Of a stretch of DNA of 64,000 nucleotides, positions 44,959 through 52,428 are shown one piece after another. Position numbers and translations under genes: made by a program. The DNA comes from Bacillus bingmayongensis (GTDB lineage: Bacteria > Bacillota > Bacilli > Bacillales > Bacillaceae_G): the NCBI RefSeq assembly GCF_000299035.1, contig NZ_JH921521.1, positions 24,637-88,636 on the forward strand. The letters are read 5' to 3'. The notes below the pieces were generated by a model, which was given only the letters and a program-made list of their open reading frames with translations, was not told the DNA's origin and searched no databases. Numbering within the stretch: the first letter of the stretch is position 1; each line of letters starts with the position of its first letter.

Positions 44959-45492
44959 CTAGTTCACAATTTTCATATGATCAAACGGATAATAGATTGC
45001 TGTTAATGTTCCAAGCACTTCCGTTTTATGAATCAGCCCTAAGCCGTTACGACTATCTCTACTCACTAAACGATTATCACCCATAACAAAAATCTTATCT
45101 TTAGGGATTGTAATAGGACCAAAGTCTTCAGTTAAATTAATAAGAAGGTGTTTTGCTTGTTTTTTATTCTTATCCAAGTAAGGTTCACTTTTCACTTGAT
45201 GATTTACGTATAATTGATCATTTTTCATCTCAATTACATCTCCAGGTAGCCCAATAATTCTCTTCACATAAAAATTATCAGTCTTTACTACAATAATATC
45301 TTCACGCTCATAGGTCTCAAATCTCTTTGCTAACTTATTAATAATTACTTTATCTCCATCTTGCAATGTTGGTCTCATAGATGCTCCCTGCACAGTTGTT
45401 GGAAAAACCACAAAAATTTTCACTAAAAAAGCCAACAAAAACGCAATAGCTAGTATTTCAAAAAGATCACGAAAGCGACTTTTCTTTTTCAT
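44959..45492 (-). CDS. lepB: Signal peptidase I
   Basis: 177-aa type I signal peptidase with one N-terminal membrane anchor (ILAIAFLLAFLVKIFVVFPT). The Ser38/Lys77 dyad is in QGASMRPTL and YVKRIIGLPGD; box E is FVMGDNRLVSRDSRNGLG. It cleaves Sec/Tat signal peptides outside the membrane. Bacillus carries several; this single-helix form is the SipS/SipT type. The downstream 137-aa gene is probably in the same mRNA. Confidence 0.94.
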   Translation of the reverse strand: MKKKSRFRDLFEILAIAFLLAFLVKIFVVFPTTVQGASMRPTLQDGDKVIINKLAKRFETYEREDIIVVKTDNFYVKRIIGLPGDVIEMKNDQLYVNHQVKSEPYLDKNKKQAKHLLINLTEDFGPITIPKDKIFVMGDNRLVSRDSRNGLGLIHKTEVLGTLTAIYYPFDHMKIVN

Positions 45493-45625
45493 TTTCCATC
45501 TCCCATCTCTCTCCCTTGGTTATATTTATTATAGATAGTTTCCATCATTAATTTCTACAAAATTCTGACTTAAAAAGATGTTATTCTTAAATATTACAAA
45601 TATTTTCTGGATAATATGTCATCAA

Positions 45626-45680
45626 AAAGGGATATCCCTAAACTAGCTGAATAGCTATTTTTAGGAATATCCTCTTTTTT
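45626..45680 (-). terminator. Terminator of the lysoplasmalogenase gene
   Basis: A long imperfect stem: AAAAAGGGATATCCCTAAA and TAGCT on the left pair with AGCTA, TTTAGGAATATCC and TTTTT on the right. Confidence 0.82.
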
Positions 45681-46359
45681 ATATTCCAGCATAAATAATA
45701 CACATCTGTGCAGCAACATATGTCACCCAGATCCAGAGCGGATCATACTTTACTTTGCGACCACCAATATCCGTCACACCGATAATAAAATCAGAAATCA
45801 CAAATAGTAATCCACCGAGTGCTGGGGTCCACCATATCCCATTATTTGCATAGTATAATGCGAATGCAAAGCATGCCATTCCGCCAACCCATAAACCATA
45901 TACGAGCGCACCAATTGTGAACAACTTATCTTGTACTTGATTCCGAATAAAAAAGAACCAGCCAATTATTAAAAATAGACCGTACGCAAGTACACCAAGC
46001 CAGAATCCTTTCCACGAGATACCCGTTTGTAAAAATGCTGTTACATAAAAACAATGTGCAATCGCAAATGTAACCATACCACCGATTAGCCGATGTCCAA
46101 ACGGAATGAGCCCCGCCATAAATAAATCACCAAGCGTAGATAAAGTCATACCAATTGCAGCCCACTGACGATACTCTACAGATGGATCTTGTAACCAAAT
46201 CCAAATCGCACCACCTGTTAAAGAAAAACTAAGAATGAGGCGAACTAATAATGGTAACGGCTCATTTTTTCTAGTTTTTTTTGTCTGTACCATCGCAAAA
46301 AACGCACCGAAAACAAATAAAATGGCTTGTCCAATTAATAATATATAAATTTCATTCAT
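45679..46359 (-). CDS. Lysoplasmalogenase family (YhhN) membrane protein
   Basis: 226 aa with about eight hydrophobic helices. Conserved acidic positions of the YhhN/TMEM86 fold are in TLSTLGDLFMAGLIPF and GGLLFVISDFIIGV. Animal relatives hydrolyse lysoplasmalogen vinyl ethers; bacterial roles are little studied and B. cereus plasmalogens are uncertain. ATG follows GAGGAGC. Possibly co-transcribed with the upstream EamA gene, though a hairpin lies between. Confidence 0.82.
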   Translation of the reverse strand: MNEIYILLIGQAILFVFGAFFAMVQTKKTRKNEPLPLLVRLILSFSLTGGAIWIWLQDPSVEYRQWAAIGMTLSTLGDLFMAGLIPFGHRLIGGMVTFAIAHCFYVTAFLQTGISWKGFWLGVLAYGLFLIIGWFFFIRNQVQDKLFTIGALVYGLWVGGMACFAFALYYANNGIWWTPALGGLLFVISDFIIGVTDIGGRKVKYDPLWIWVTYVAAQMCIIYAGI

Positions 46360-46432
46360 AATATGTGCTCCTCAATAAACGGATAATAATGTATTTTCGT
46401 GCTATAACTTCTTTTTTCCTCTAAAATTTGAA

Positions 46433-46463
46433 AAAAAGAAGAACACTTCGGCTCTTCTTTTGC
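46433..46463 (-). terminator. EamA gene terminator
   Basis: AAAGAAGA/TCTTCTTT stem with imperfect centre and an A/T flank; minus-strand T-run. Confidence 0.75.
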
Positions 46464-46489
46464 ATGAAAATATAATAACCTCACTCGCT

Positions 46490-47440
46490 TTAAGCTGCTT
46501 GTTTCTCTTGTTCCGTTTTTTGCACATTTGGTGTTCGATTTACTACAATAATTCCCGCTGCTACACATGCTAAGCCAAATAAAACAAATGAATGAATCGC
46601 TTCTCCTAAAATCATACTGGATAACAAGACACCAAATACCGGTATAAAGAACATATACATCGATACTTTTCCGACCTTGTTATATTTCATAACTGTATTC
46701 CAAATACCGAACCCTGCCGCTGATAAGAAGGATAAATATAGTAACATAAGTAGTGATTTTGCATTAAATACAAAAGGCATAAATCCAACTTGAAAAATAC
46801 CAATACATAGTAATCCAATAGATCCAAAAATCATTTGGTATGCTGTCATGTATCCAACATCTAATGTTTTGCTTCCTTCTTTCGCCAATATATTTCCATA
46901 TGAATACATCATCGCTGCCCCAAGAAGTAATAATTCACCAATTCCAAAATGAAATGCCGCATTTCCATCACTTGGAAAATTAACTAAAATCACACCACAA
47001 AATCCAATGGAAACTCCAATTACTTTTCGTATATTTAATGCATCATCTTTATACAGAAAGTGTGCAAGTAAAATTTGGAAAAAAGATGAGGTTCCTGAAA
47101 TAATTGCCCCTTCAATTCCTGAGCTATAACTCATACCAATATAAAAGCATACATATTGTAGAAACGTTTGGAATAAACCAATTTGCACTAATTGCTTCGC
47201 CGTCTGTTTTTTGAAATACATATCTTTTCCTAGTACTTTAAAAAAGAATAATAACATCACTCCCGATAAGAAAAATCGATAACCAGCAAATAATATTTGC
47301 TCACCAACTTCATGTGGCCGAATTCCGAGTTCCGCATAACTTAATTTAATAAAAGGAAACGCGCTGCCCCATAGAAATGTCGCTGTGAGTGCTGCTATAA
47401 ATACGCCAATCGGATGAGTAAAAAATTTCTCTGTCTTCAC
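46490..47440 (-). CDS. DMT/EamA family transporter
   Basis: 316 aa with ten hydrophobic helices in two EamA repeats: TATFLWGSAFPFIKLSYAEL in the first and LLLLGAAMMYSYGNILAKEG in the second. Probably exports amino acids or other metabolites; substrate not readable. ATG follows GGAAGACAT. Confidence 0.9.
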   Translation of the reverse strand: MKTEKFFTHPIGVFIAALTATFLWGSAFPFIKLSYAELGIRPHEVGEQILFAGYRFFLSGVMLLFFFKVLGKDMYFKKQTAKQLVQIGLFQTFLQYVCFYIGMSYSSGIEGAIISGTSSFFQILLAHFLYKDDALNIRKVIGVSIGFCGVILVNFPSDGNAAFHFGIGELLLLGAAMMYSYGNILAKEGSKTLDVGYMTAYQMIFGSIGLLCIGIFQVGFMPFVFNAKSLLMLLYLSFLSAAGFGIWNTVMKYNKVGKVSMYMFFIPVFGVLLSSMILGEAIHSFVLFGLACVAAGIIVVNRTPNVQKTEQEKQAA

Positions 47441-47715
47441 TTGATGTCTTCCTTTCCGACCTTTTTACGAACAATATTCATATATACCAAAGGAAAGGCA
47501 AAAAAAAAAACAAGTTTTTCAATTTTTCATATAAGCAAAAACATATCATCAAGGAAAAACATATGATATAATATAGAATAATTACAAGATAATAACTGAT
47601 AAAATTAGTTTCAACTGAAATGCTGCTATCCATATGGATGGCAGCTTTCGTCGTTTTATAGGGGTTTCGATTTTGATTCTTTTTCTCAATAAGAAATTGA
47701 AAGGAGCGAGTAATA

Positions 47716-49641
47716 ATGAACTCAGAAGCAAAAACATTACCATCAAAAAAGAATGTATCTATTCCATCTTGGATTCAAACATTGAAAAAGCACTATGAGC
47801 TTATCTTTGCTATTGCATCTGGTATTTTTATTTTTGCTGGTTGGTTGCTAACAAAAAATGAAGCAGTCACTACTGGAATTACGTTTTATCTCCTCGCATA
47901 TATCATTGGAGGATATGCAAAAGCAAAAGAGGGCATCGAAGATACAATCGCGGAAAAGGAATTAAACGTTGAAATGCTGATGCTCTTTGCTGCGATTGGT
48001 GCCGCTATTATTGGTTACTGGGCAGAAGGGGCTATCTTAATCTTTATCTTTGCACTAAGTGGTGCAATGGAATCTTACACACTGAGCAAAAGCCAAAAAG
48101 AAATTTCAGCACTACTTGATTTACAGCCTGAGGAAGCCTTGCGCATTTCTCATGGAGCAGAAGAACGTATTCCAGTAGGTCAGTTAGAAATTGATGACAT
48201 CATTTTAATTAAGCCAGGTGAACGCGTACCTGCCGATGGTACAATTCATAACGGTGAAACGAATATTGATGAAGCTGCAATCACTGGGGAGCCTATCCCG
48301 AATGAGAAAAAATTGGGTGATGAAGTATTCGCTGGAACTGTAAACTTACGCGGAGCTATTGAAGTTAAAATTACAAAAAGAAGCGATCAAACATTGTTCC
48401 AAAAAATTATTCGTCTCGTTCAAAACGCACAAAGTGAAAAATCACCATCGCAACTTTTTATCGAAAAATTTGAAGGAACATATGTAAAAGGTGTGCTTAT
48501 CGTCGTTGCTCTAATGATGTTTGTTCCTCATTTCATACTAGATTGGAGCTGGAACGAAACATTTTATCGCGCTATGATTTTACTCGTTGTCGCTTCTCCG
48601 TGTGCGCTCGTTGCATCGATTACACCAGCGACATTATCTGCTATTTCTAACGGCGCGCGAAGCGGGATTTTATTTAAAGGTGGTATTCATTTAGAACGCC
48701 TTGCCTCAGTGAAGGCAATTGCCTTTGATAAAACAGGAACATTAACGCAAGGAAAACCGACTGTAACAGATGTTTACGTACGTGATGGAATAACAGAAAA
48801 AGATGTACTATATATTACAGCTTCTATTGAAAGTCATTCCACACATCCACTCGCAGAAGCTATCGTCAAGTACGCAAAACATGCATATGACATTACATTA
48901 ACAAAGCCAGAAAGTGTAGAAGATGTCAGTGGATTTGGCTTAAGAGGGATTTTAGAAAATACAGCTTATAAGATTGGAAAGGCCGATTTTATTGGCGAAG
49001 AAACAAAAACTTTTCATAATGGTATCGCTACTACGCTTGAACAAGAAGGAAAAACTGTTGTCTATATAAGTAATGAAGAAGGAATTCTTGGTCTTATTGC
49101 TTTAAAAGATACGTTGCGCCAAGAAACAATTGCTGCTATTCGTGATTTACAAAGCATTGGTGTTGAAGCCATCATGATTACTGGTGATAACGAACAGACA
49201 GCTAAAGCAATTGCGACTGAAAGCAACATCAAAGAGTACTACGCATCATGTTTACCAGAAATAAAAGTAGAAACGGTGAAACAACTAAAAGAAAAATACG
49301 GTACAGTGGCAATGGTTGGCGACGGTATTAACGATGCTCCTGCGCTCGCTACAGCAAGTATTGGTGTTGCTATGGGAGAAGGAACAGACGTTGCCTTAGA
49401 AACAGCAGATGTGGTTCTAATGAAAAATGAACTCTCTCGATTAGCTCAAGCTATTCGTTTATCAAAACGAATGAACCGCATTGTAAAACAAAATGTGATT
49501 TTTTCATTAGCAGTAATCACAATGCTCATTTGCTCCAACTTCCTACAATTTTTAGCTCTTCCATTTGGTGTTATCGGTCACGAAGGAAGTACAATCCTTG
49601 TTATTTTAAATGGATTACGGTTACTAAAAGGAAATAAGTAA
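47716..49641 (+). CDS. zosA: Heavy-metal P1B-type ATPase (ZosA-like)
   Basis: 641 aa, no N-terminal metal-binding HMA domain. Core motifs: actuator AAITGEPIP, transmembrane metal site ASPCALVAS (SPC of zinc/cadmium/cobalt P1B pumps), phosphorylation FDKTGTLTQG, nucleotide-binding ESHSTHPLAEA (HP motif) and hinge VGDGINDAPALA. It resembles B. subtilis ZosA (YkvW), a PerR-controlled zinc importer induced by peroxide; direction here is unproven. GGAGCGAG precedes the ATG. A stem-loop GCTGC..GCAGC at 47624-47648 in the leader may affect readthrough. Confidence 0.9.
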   Translation: MNSEAKTLPSKKNVSIPSWIQTLKKHYELIFAIASGIFIFAGWLLTKNEAVTTGITFYLLAYIIGGYAKAKEGIEDTIAEKELNVEMLMLFAAIGAAIIGYWAEGAILIFIFALSGAMESYTLSKSQKEISALLDLQPEEALRISHGAEERIPVGQLEIDDIILIKPGERVPADGTIHNGETNIDEAAITGEPIPNEKKLGDEVFAGTVNLRGAIEVKITKRSDQTLFQKIIRLVQNAQSEKSPSQLFIEKFEGTYVKGVLIVVALMMFVPHFILDWSWNETFYRAMILLVVASPCALVASITPATLSAISNGARSGILFKGGIHLERLASVKAIAFDKTGTLTQGKPTVTDVYVRDGITEKDVLYITASIESHSTHPLAEAIVKYAKHAYDITLTKPESVEDVSGFGLRGILENTAYKIGKADFIGEETKTFHNGIATTLEQEGKTVVYISNEEGILGLIALKDTLRQETIAAIRDLQSIGVEAIMITGDNEQTAKAIATESNIKEYYASCLPEIKVETVKQLKEKYGTVAMVGDGINDAPALATASIGVAMGEGTDVALETADVVLMKNELSRLAQAIRLSKRMNRIVKQNVIFSLAVITMLICSNFLQFLALPFGVIGHEGSTILVILNGLRLLKGNK

Positions 49642-49672
49642 ACGGGTTCCTAAGTAGGGAACCCGTTTTTTT
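49642..49672 (+). terminator. zosA terminator
   Basis: AACGGGTTCC pairs with GGAACCCGTT around TAAGTAG, followed by seven T. Confidence 0.92.
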
Positions 49673-49683
49673 ATATCCAACTC

Positions 49684-49782
49684 GAGCGGCTAGAATATTC
49701 GGTGGCTTCGCGTCTTCCGACGAGGTAAAAAACGCCTCTACGTCAGAAGCTCCATCCCCCCTCACATTCTAAACGAGCCGCT
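49684..49782 (-). repeat. Structured palindromic element (about 100 bp)
   Basis: Nested complementary segments: AGCGGCT/AGCCGCT (49685-49691, 49776-49782), AGAAT/ATTCT (49692-49696, 49766-49770), GCTTC/GAAGC (49705-49709, 49746-49750), GAC/GTC and GAGG/CCTC in the centre. GC-rich relative to its surroundings. Lies directly behind the microprotein gene on its strand. Possibly a dispersed bcr-type repeat or an RNA 3' structure. Confidence 0.6.
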
Positions 49783-49789
49783 TGCGCTT

Positions 49790-49903
49790 TTAATGGTAGC
49801 CATTATGTCCATTTGCACTGCTACTCGTTTTATGTTTCGGATGCGAGCTACTATTTTTTTTACCTTGGTTTTTATTATTGTGATTTTTTTTATTGTTGCT
49901 CAT
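49790..49903 (-). CDS. Asn/Lys/Ser-rich microprotein (37 aa)
   Basis: ATG 49901-49903 follows a strong GGAGGGG; stop 49790-49792. MSNNKKNHNNKNQGKKNSSS continues HPKHKTSSSANGHNGYH. Low-complexity, very basic and hydrophilic, like many small Bacillus sporulation-associated proteins (SASP or coat-type), but no family is recognised. Codon use is AT-rich as in the neighbours. Another possibility is that it is not translated, but the ribosome site argues for it. Confidence 0.6.
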   Translation of the reverse strand: MSNNKKNHNNKNQGKKNSSSHPKHKTSSSANGHNGYH

Positions 49904-49947
49904 TTTTAATCCCCTCCTGTTCCTTTATAGTATGGAACAAAAACTCA

Positions 49948-50814
49948 TTATTCATTACGGGAATTATTGTCACCTGTCCGGTAAAAATTTAGTAATGCAT
50001 TAATTTCTCCACCAAGCAAGATGACCCAAGCCGTTAAATAGAACCATAACATTAAAATGATAATACCACCAAGACCGCCGTATGTATTCGCATAATTTGC
50101 AAATTTGTCTACGTAATATGCAAATGAGTACGATACCACAATCCACCCAATCGTTGCAAATAGTGCTCCTGATATAACTTCTCTTCTCTTTAACTTTCGA
50201 TCCGGTGCAAACGTATATAAAAAGCTAAATAAAGCAAATAACACTAAAAAACTGGCTACTAATCGTATAATACTCCATACAAAAGAAAAGCTCTCCGATA
50301 AACCGAGTGCTTTAAAAACTGCTGCTCCAATTACTTGTCCAAACACAGGAACAATTAATGCAAACACAATCATAAAAATTATTGCTAAAGTAAACACAAT
50401 AGACAAAGCCCTCGTTGCAATAAAAGAGCGTGTCTCCTTTACATCATACGCACGATTAAAGGCATTCATAACTGCATTTACTCCGTTCGAAGCGAACCAT
50501 AACATCGATAATAAACCAAATGATAATAAACCACTGTTTTGTTCATTTACAACTTTATCTACATTCACTTCAATTAAATTCATTGCATCGTCAGGTACAT
50601 AAACTTCTAATAAACCTAGTACATCCTCTGTTTGAATAGGGATGAATCCAAGAAGCGTAATTAAAAAAACAAGTCCAGGAAAAATGGCAAGCAAGAAGAA
50701 ATAAGCGAGCTGTGCTGCTAAACCCGCTACGTCATCTCGCATCGTTCGGTCATATAAATCTTTCCCAAACGAATAGACACGATTTCCCCTTGCTTTCTCT
50801 AGAATCTTTTTCAT
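49948..50814 (-). CDS. yfkH: YihY/BrkB family membrane protein YfkH
   Basis: 288 aa with six membrane helices. DDVAGLAAQLAYFFLLAIFP and the late YGGLGGIIILMLWFYLTAWV with ILLGGEINALLN are characteristic of the family once called ribonuclease BN. Function unknown. It starts 6 nt after the YtxH gene stop, forming an operon with it and probably yfkJ. B. subtilis yfkH is in the same neighbourhood as yfkJ. Confidence 0.9.
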   Translation of the reverse strand: MKKILEKARGNRVYSFGKDLYDRTMRDDVAGLAAQLAYFFLLAIFPGLVFLITLLGFIPIQTEDVLGLLEVYVPDDAMNLIEVNVDKVVNEQNSGLLSFGLLSMLWFASNGVNAVMNAFNRAYDVKETRSFIATRALSIVFTLAIIFMIVFALIVPVFGQVIGAAVFKALGLSESFSFVWSIIRLVASFLVLFALFSFLYTFAPDRKLKRREVISGALFATIGWIVVSYSFAYYVDKFANYANTYGGLGGIIILMLWFYLTAWVILLGGEINALLNFYRTGDNNSRNE

Positions 50815-50820
50815 ATTTCT

Positions 50821-51336
50821 CTAAACGCTTTTCTTCTCTTCTTTATCTTGCTTTAATTCAATATACGCTTCCGTTTTTTTTTCTTCTGCATTAGGTTCCT
50901 TCATAAATAACTCACGTGCTTCTTTCATGCCACCATCTTCAGCTACTACCGACTCTTCCTCGGCTTTTAATTCCTGAGCTTTTGGAGCTACAGCCTGAAT
51001 CTCAATTGTTTCCATTTTTTCTTCTGGTTCAACTTTTTTCTTACTAAAAATCTCTTTCGTTTCCTTTAGCGTTTCGACAACAGATGGTGTTAATTTTTTG
51101 ATTTCTGCTACCTTTGCCTTCATAACATTAAAATCTGCAAGTTCGCGTCCTTTATCTGTAACAGTTTGCACTTTTTCTTTTATCTTTGCATTCTCGCCAA
51201 TTTCAATCATTTTTGATTTTGCTTTTTCTGCTGTATTTTTCACTTTCTCACGATTTTCTTTCTTAAGCATGGAAACAGCTACACCTGCTGCTACCCCAAT
51301 CGCAATGTTTCGAGCTATATTATTCTTCTTTGCCAT
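50821..51336 (-). CDS. YtxH-type protein
   Basis: 171 aa. N-terminal membrane-inserting segment with glycine (NIAIGVAAGVAVSML, about 9-23), followed by a lysine/glutamate-rich amphipathic helix (KENREKVKNTAEKAKSKMIE) and an acidic C-terminal half. This matches YtxH-like proteins, which are often stress-induced. Located between yfkJ and yfkH on the same strand. Role unknown. Confidence 0.78.
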   Translation of the reverse strand: MAKKNNIARNIAIGVAAGVAVSMLKKENREKVKNTAEKAKSKMIEIGENAKIKEKVQTVTDKGRELADFNVMKAKVAEIKKLTPSVVETLKETKEIFSKKKVEPEEKMETIEIQAVAPKAQELKAEEESVVAEDGGMKEARELFMKEPNAEEKKTEAYIELKQDKEEKKSV

Positions 51337-51389
51337 ATTCCTTCACCCTTTCATTTCTTATGTTAGAAAGTATCTCTTTCTAATCTTTC

Positions 51390-51854
51390 TCAGATTCCTT
51401 GCTCATTTCGAATGAATGCTAATAATTTTGCACACCCTTCTGTTACAAGGTCATATACTTCTTGAAAGTTCCCTGTAAAATAAGGGTCAGGAACATCCGT
51501 CCAGCCACCGTCTGGAACAAAATCGGACAGTCTACCAATATAGCCTCCAGTTTTACCTAAACTTTCTAAATCTGCTATATTCTTGTTGTCCATGGCAATA
51601 ATATAATCAAACTTTGTTAAGTCTTCTTTTTCTACTTGACGTGCTTTAATTCCTTCAAAAGAGACTTCATTTTCTTTTAAAATTTTTTGTGTTCCTTCAT
51701 GAGGCTGATGGCCAATATGCCAATCTCCTGTCCCTGCAGAGTCAATATGAATTTTATCCTCTATTCCCTCTCGCACAACAAGATTACGAAAAATTGCTTC
51801 TGCCATCGGAGAACGACAAATATTTCCAAGACAAACAAATAATACTTGAACCAT
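51390..51854 (-). CDS. yfkJ: Low-molecular-weight protein-tyrosine phosphatase YfkJ
   Basis: 154 aa from ATG 51852-51854 (MVQVLFVCLGNICRS) behind AAGGGAAG. The active-site P-loop C8-x5-R14-S (VCLGNICRSPMAEA) and catalytic Asp in VPDPYFTG are intact. B. subtilis YfkJ is a phosphotyrosine phosphatase with a role in stress resistance. First gene of a probable operon with the YtxH and BrkB genes; divergent from yfkK. Confidence 0.93.
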   Translation of the reverse strand: MVQVLFVCLGNICRSPMAEAIFRNLVVREGIEDKIHIDSAGTGDWHIGHQPHEGTQKILKENEVSFEGIKARQVEKEDLTKFDYIIAMDNKNIADLESLGKTGGYIGRLSDFVPDGGWTDVPDPYFTGNFQEVYDLVTEGCAKLLAFIRNEQGI

Positions 51855-52025
51855 ATGTGTTTCTTCCCTTCTGGGTGCATTTCTTATATATACATATAGT
51901 ATAAACAACCAATTATTAATTATAAAGGAAATTCCTACTAACTTAATATGATTGAAAAGTTTCATTAACGAAAATGATAAAAAATGTTAAGATATCCTTA
52001 TGTTATTTCAAAGGGGGACACTTCG

Positions 52026-52250
52026 GTGGATTTATCCGTAAAATCGCAAGAAAATGTTGAATATATGGTAGAAGCTATTAAAGAAAAGTTACGCATGGTA
52101 AACGCTGGTGCAATGCGTGCTGAAAGCTTTAACGAAGAAATGTATGAGGATTTACGTGACATTTACGATCATGTAATGAAACGTGAAACATTTAGTATTA
52201 GTGAAATGCAAGCTATTACAGAGGAATTAGGTACATTAATTAAAAAATGA
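52026..52250 (+). CDS. yfkK: YfkK family protein (UPF0435)
   Basis: 74 aa from GTG 52026 (read as [17 protein letters not shown]), preceded by AAGGGGGA. The longer frame from 51984 overlaps that ribosome site. Helical, acidic: [20 protein letters not shown] is family-typical. Function unknown. Conserved next to yfkJ. Confidence 0.88.
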   Translation: MDLSVKSQENVEYMVEAIKEKLRMVNAGAMRAESFNEEMYEDLRDIYDHVMKRETFSISEMQAITEELGTLIKK

Positions 52251-52251
52251 T

Positions 52252-52284
52252 AAAAAAGTTCCTTGTACAAAGGGACTTTTTTAA
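52252..52284 (+). terminator. yfkK terminator
   Basis: AAAAAAGTTCC pairs with GGGACTTTTTT (one wobble or mismatch) followed by T. Confidence 0.82.
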
Positions 52285-52428
52285 TTCTAACAAATTCATG
52301 ACATCCTTTCACTTTTCTACATCTATTTTCCAAATGCTGTACAATAAAAAGAGAACTTCACCATAGACCTCACACCCAATACTCTCCACATTACCATTGC
52401 TAACTGTGTTTATCGGAGGTGCTTATCG

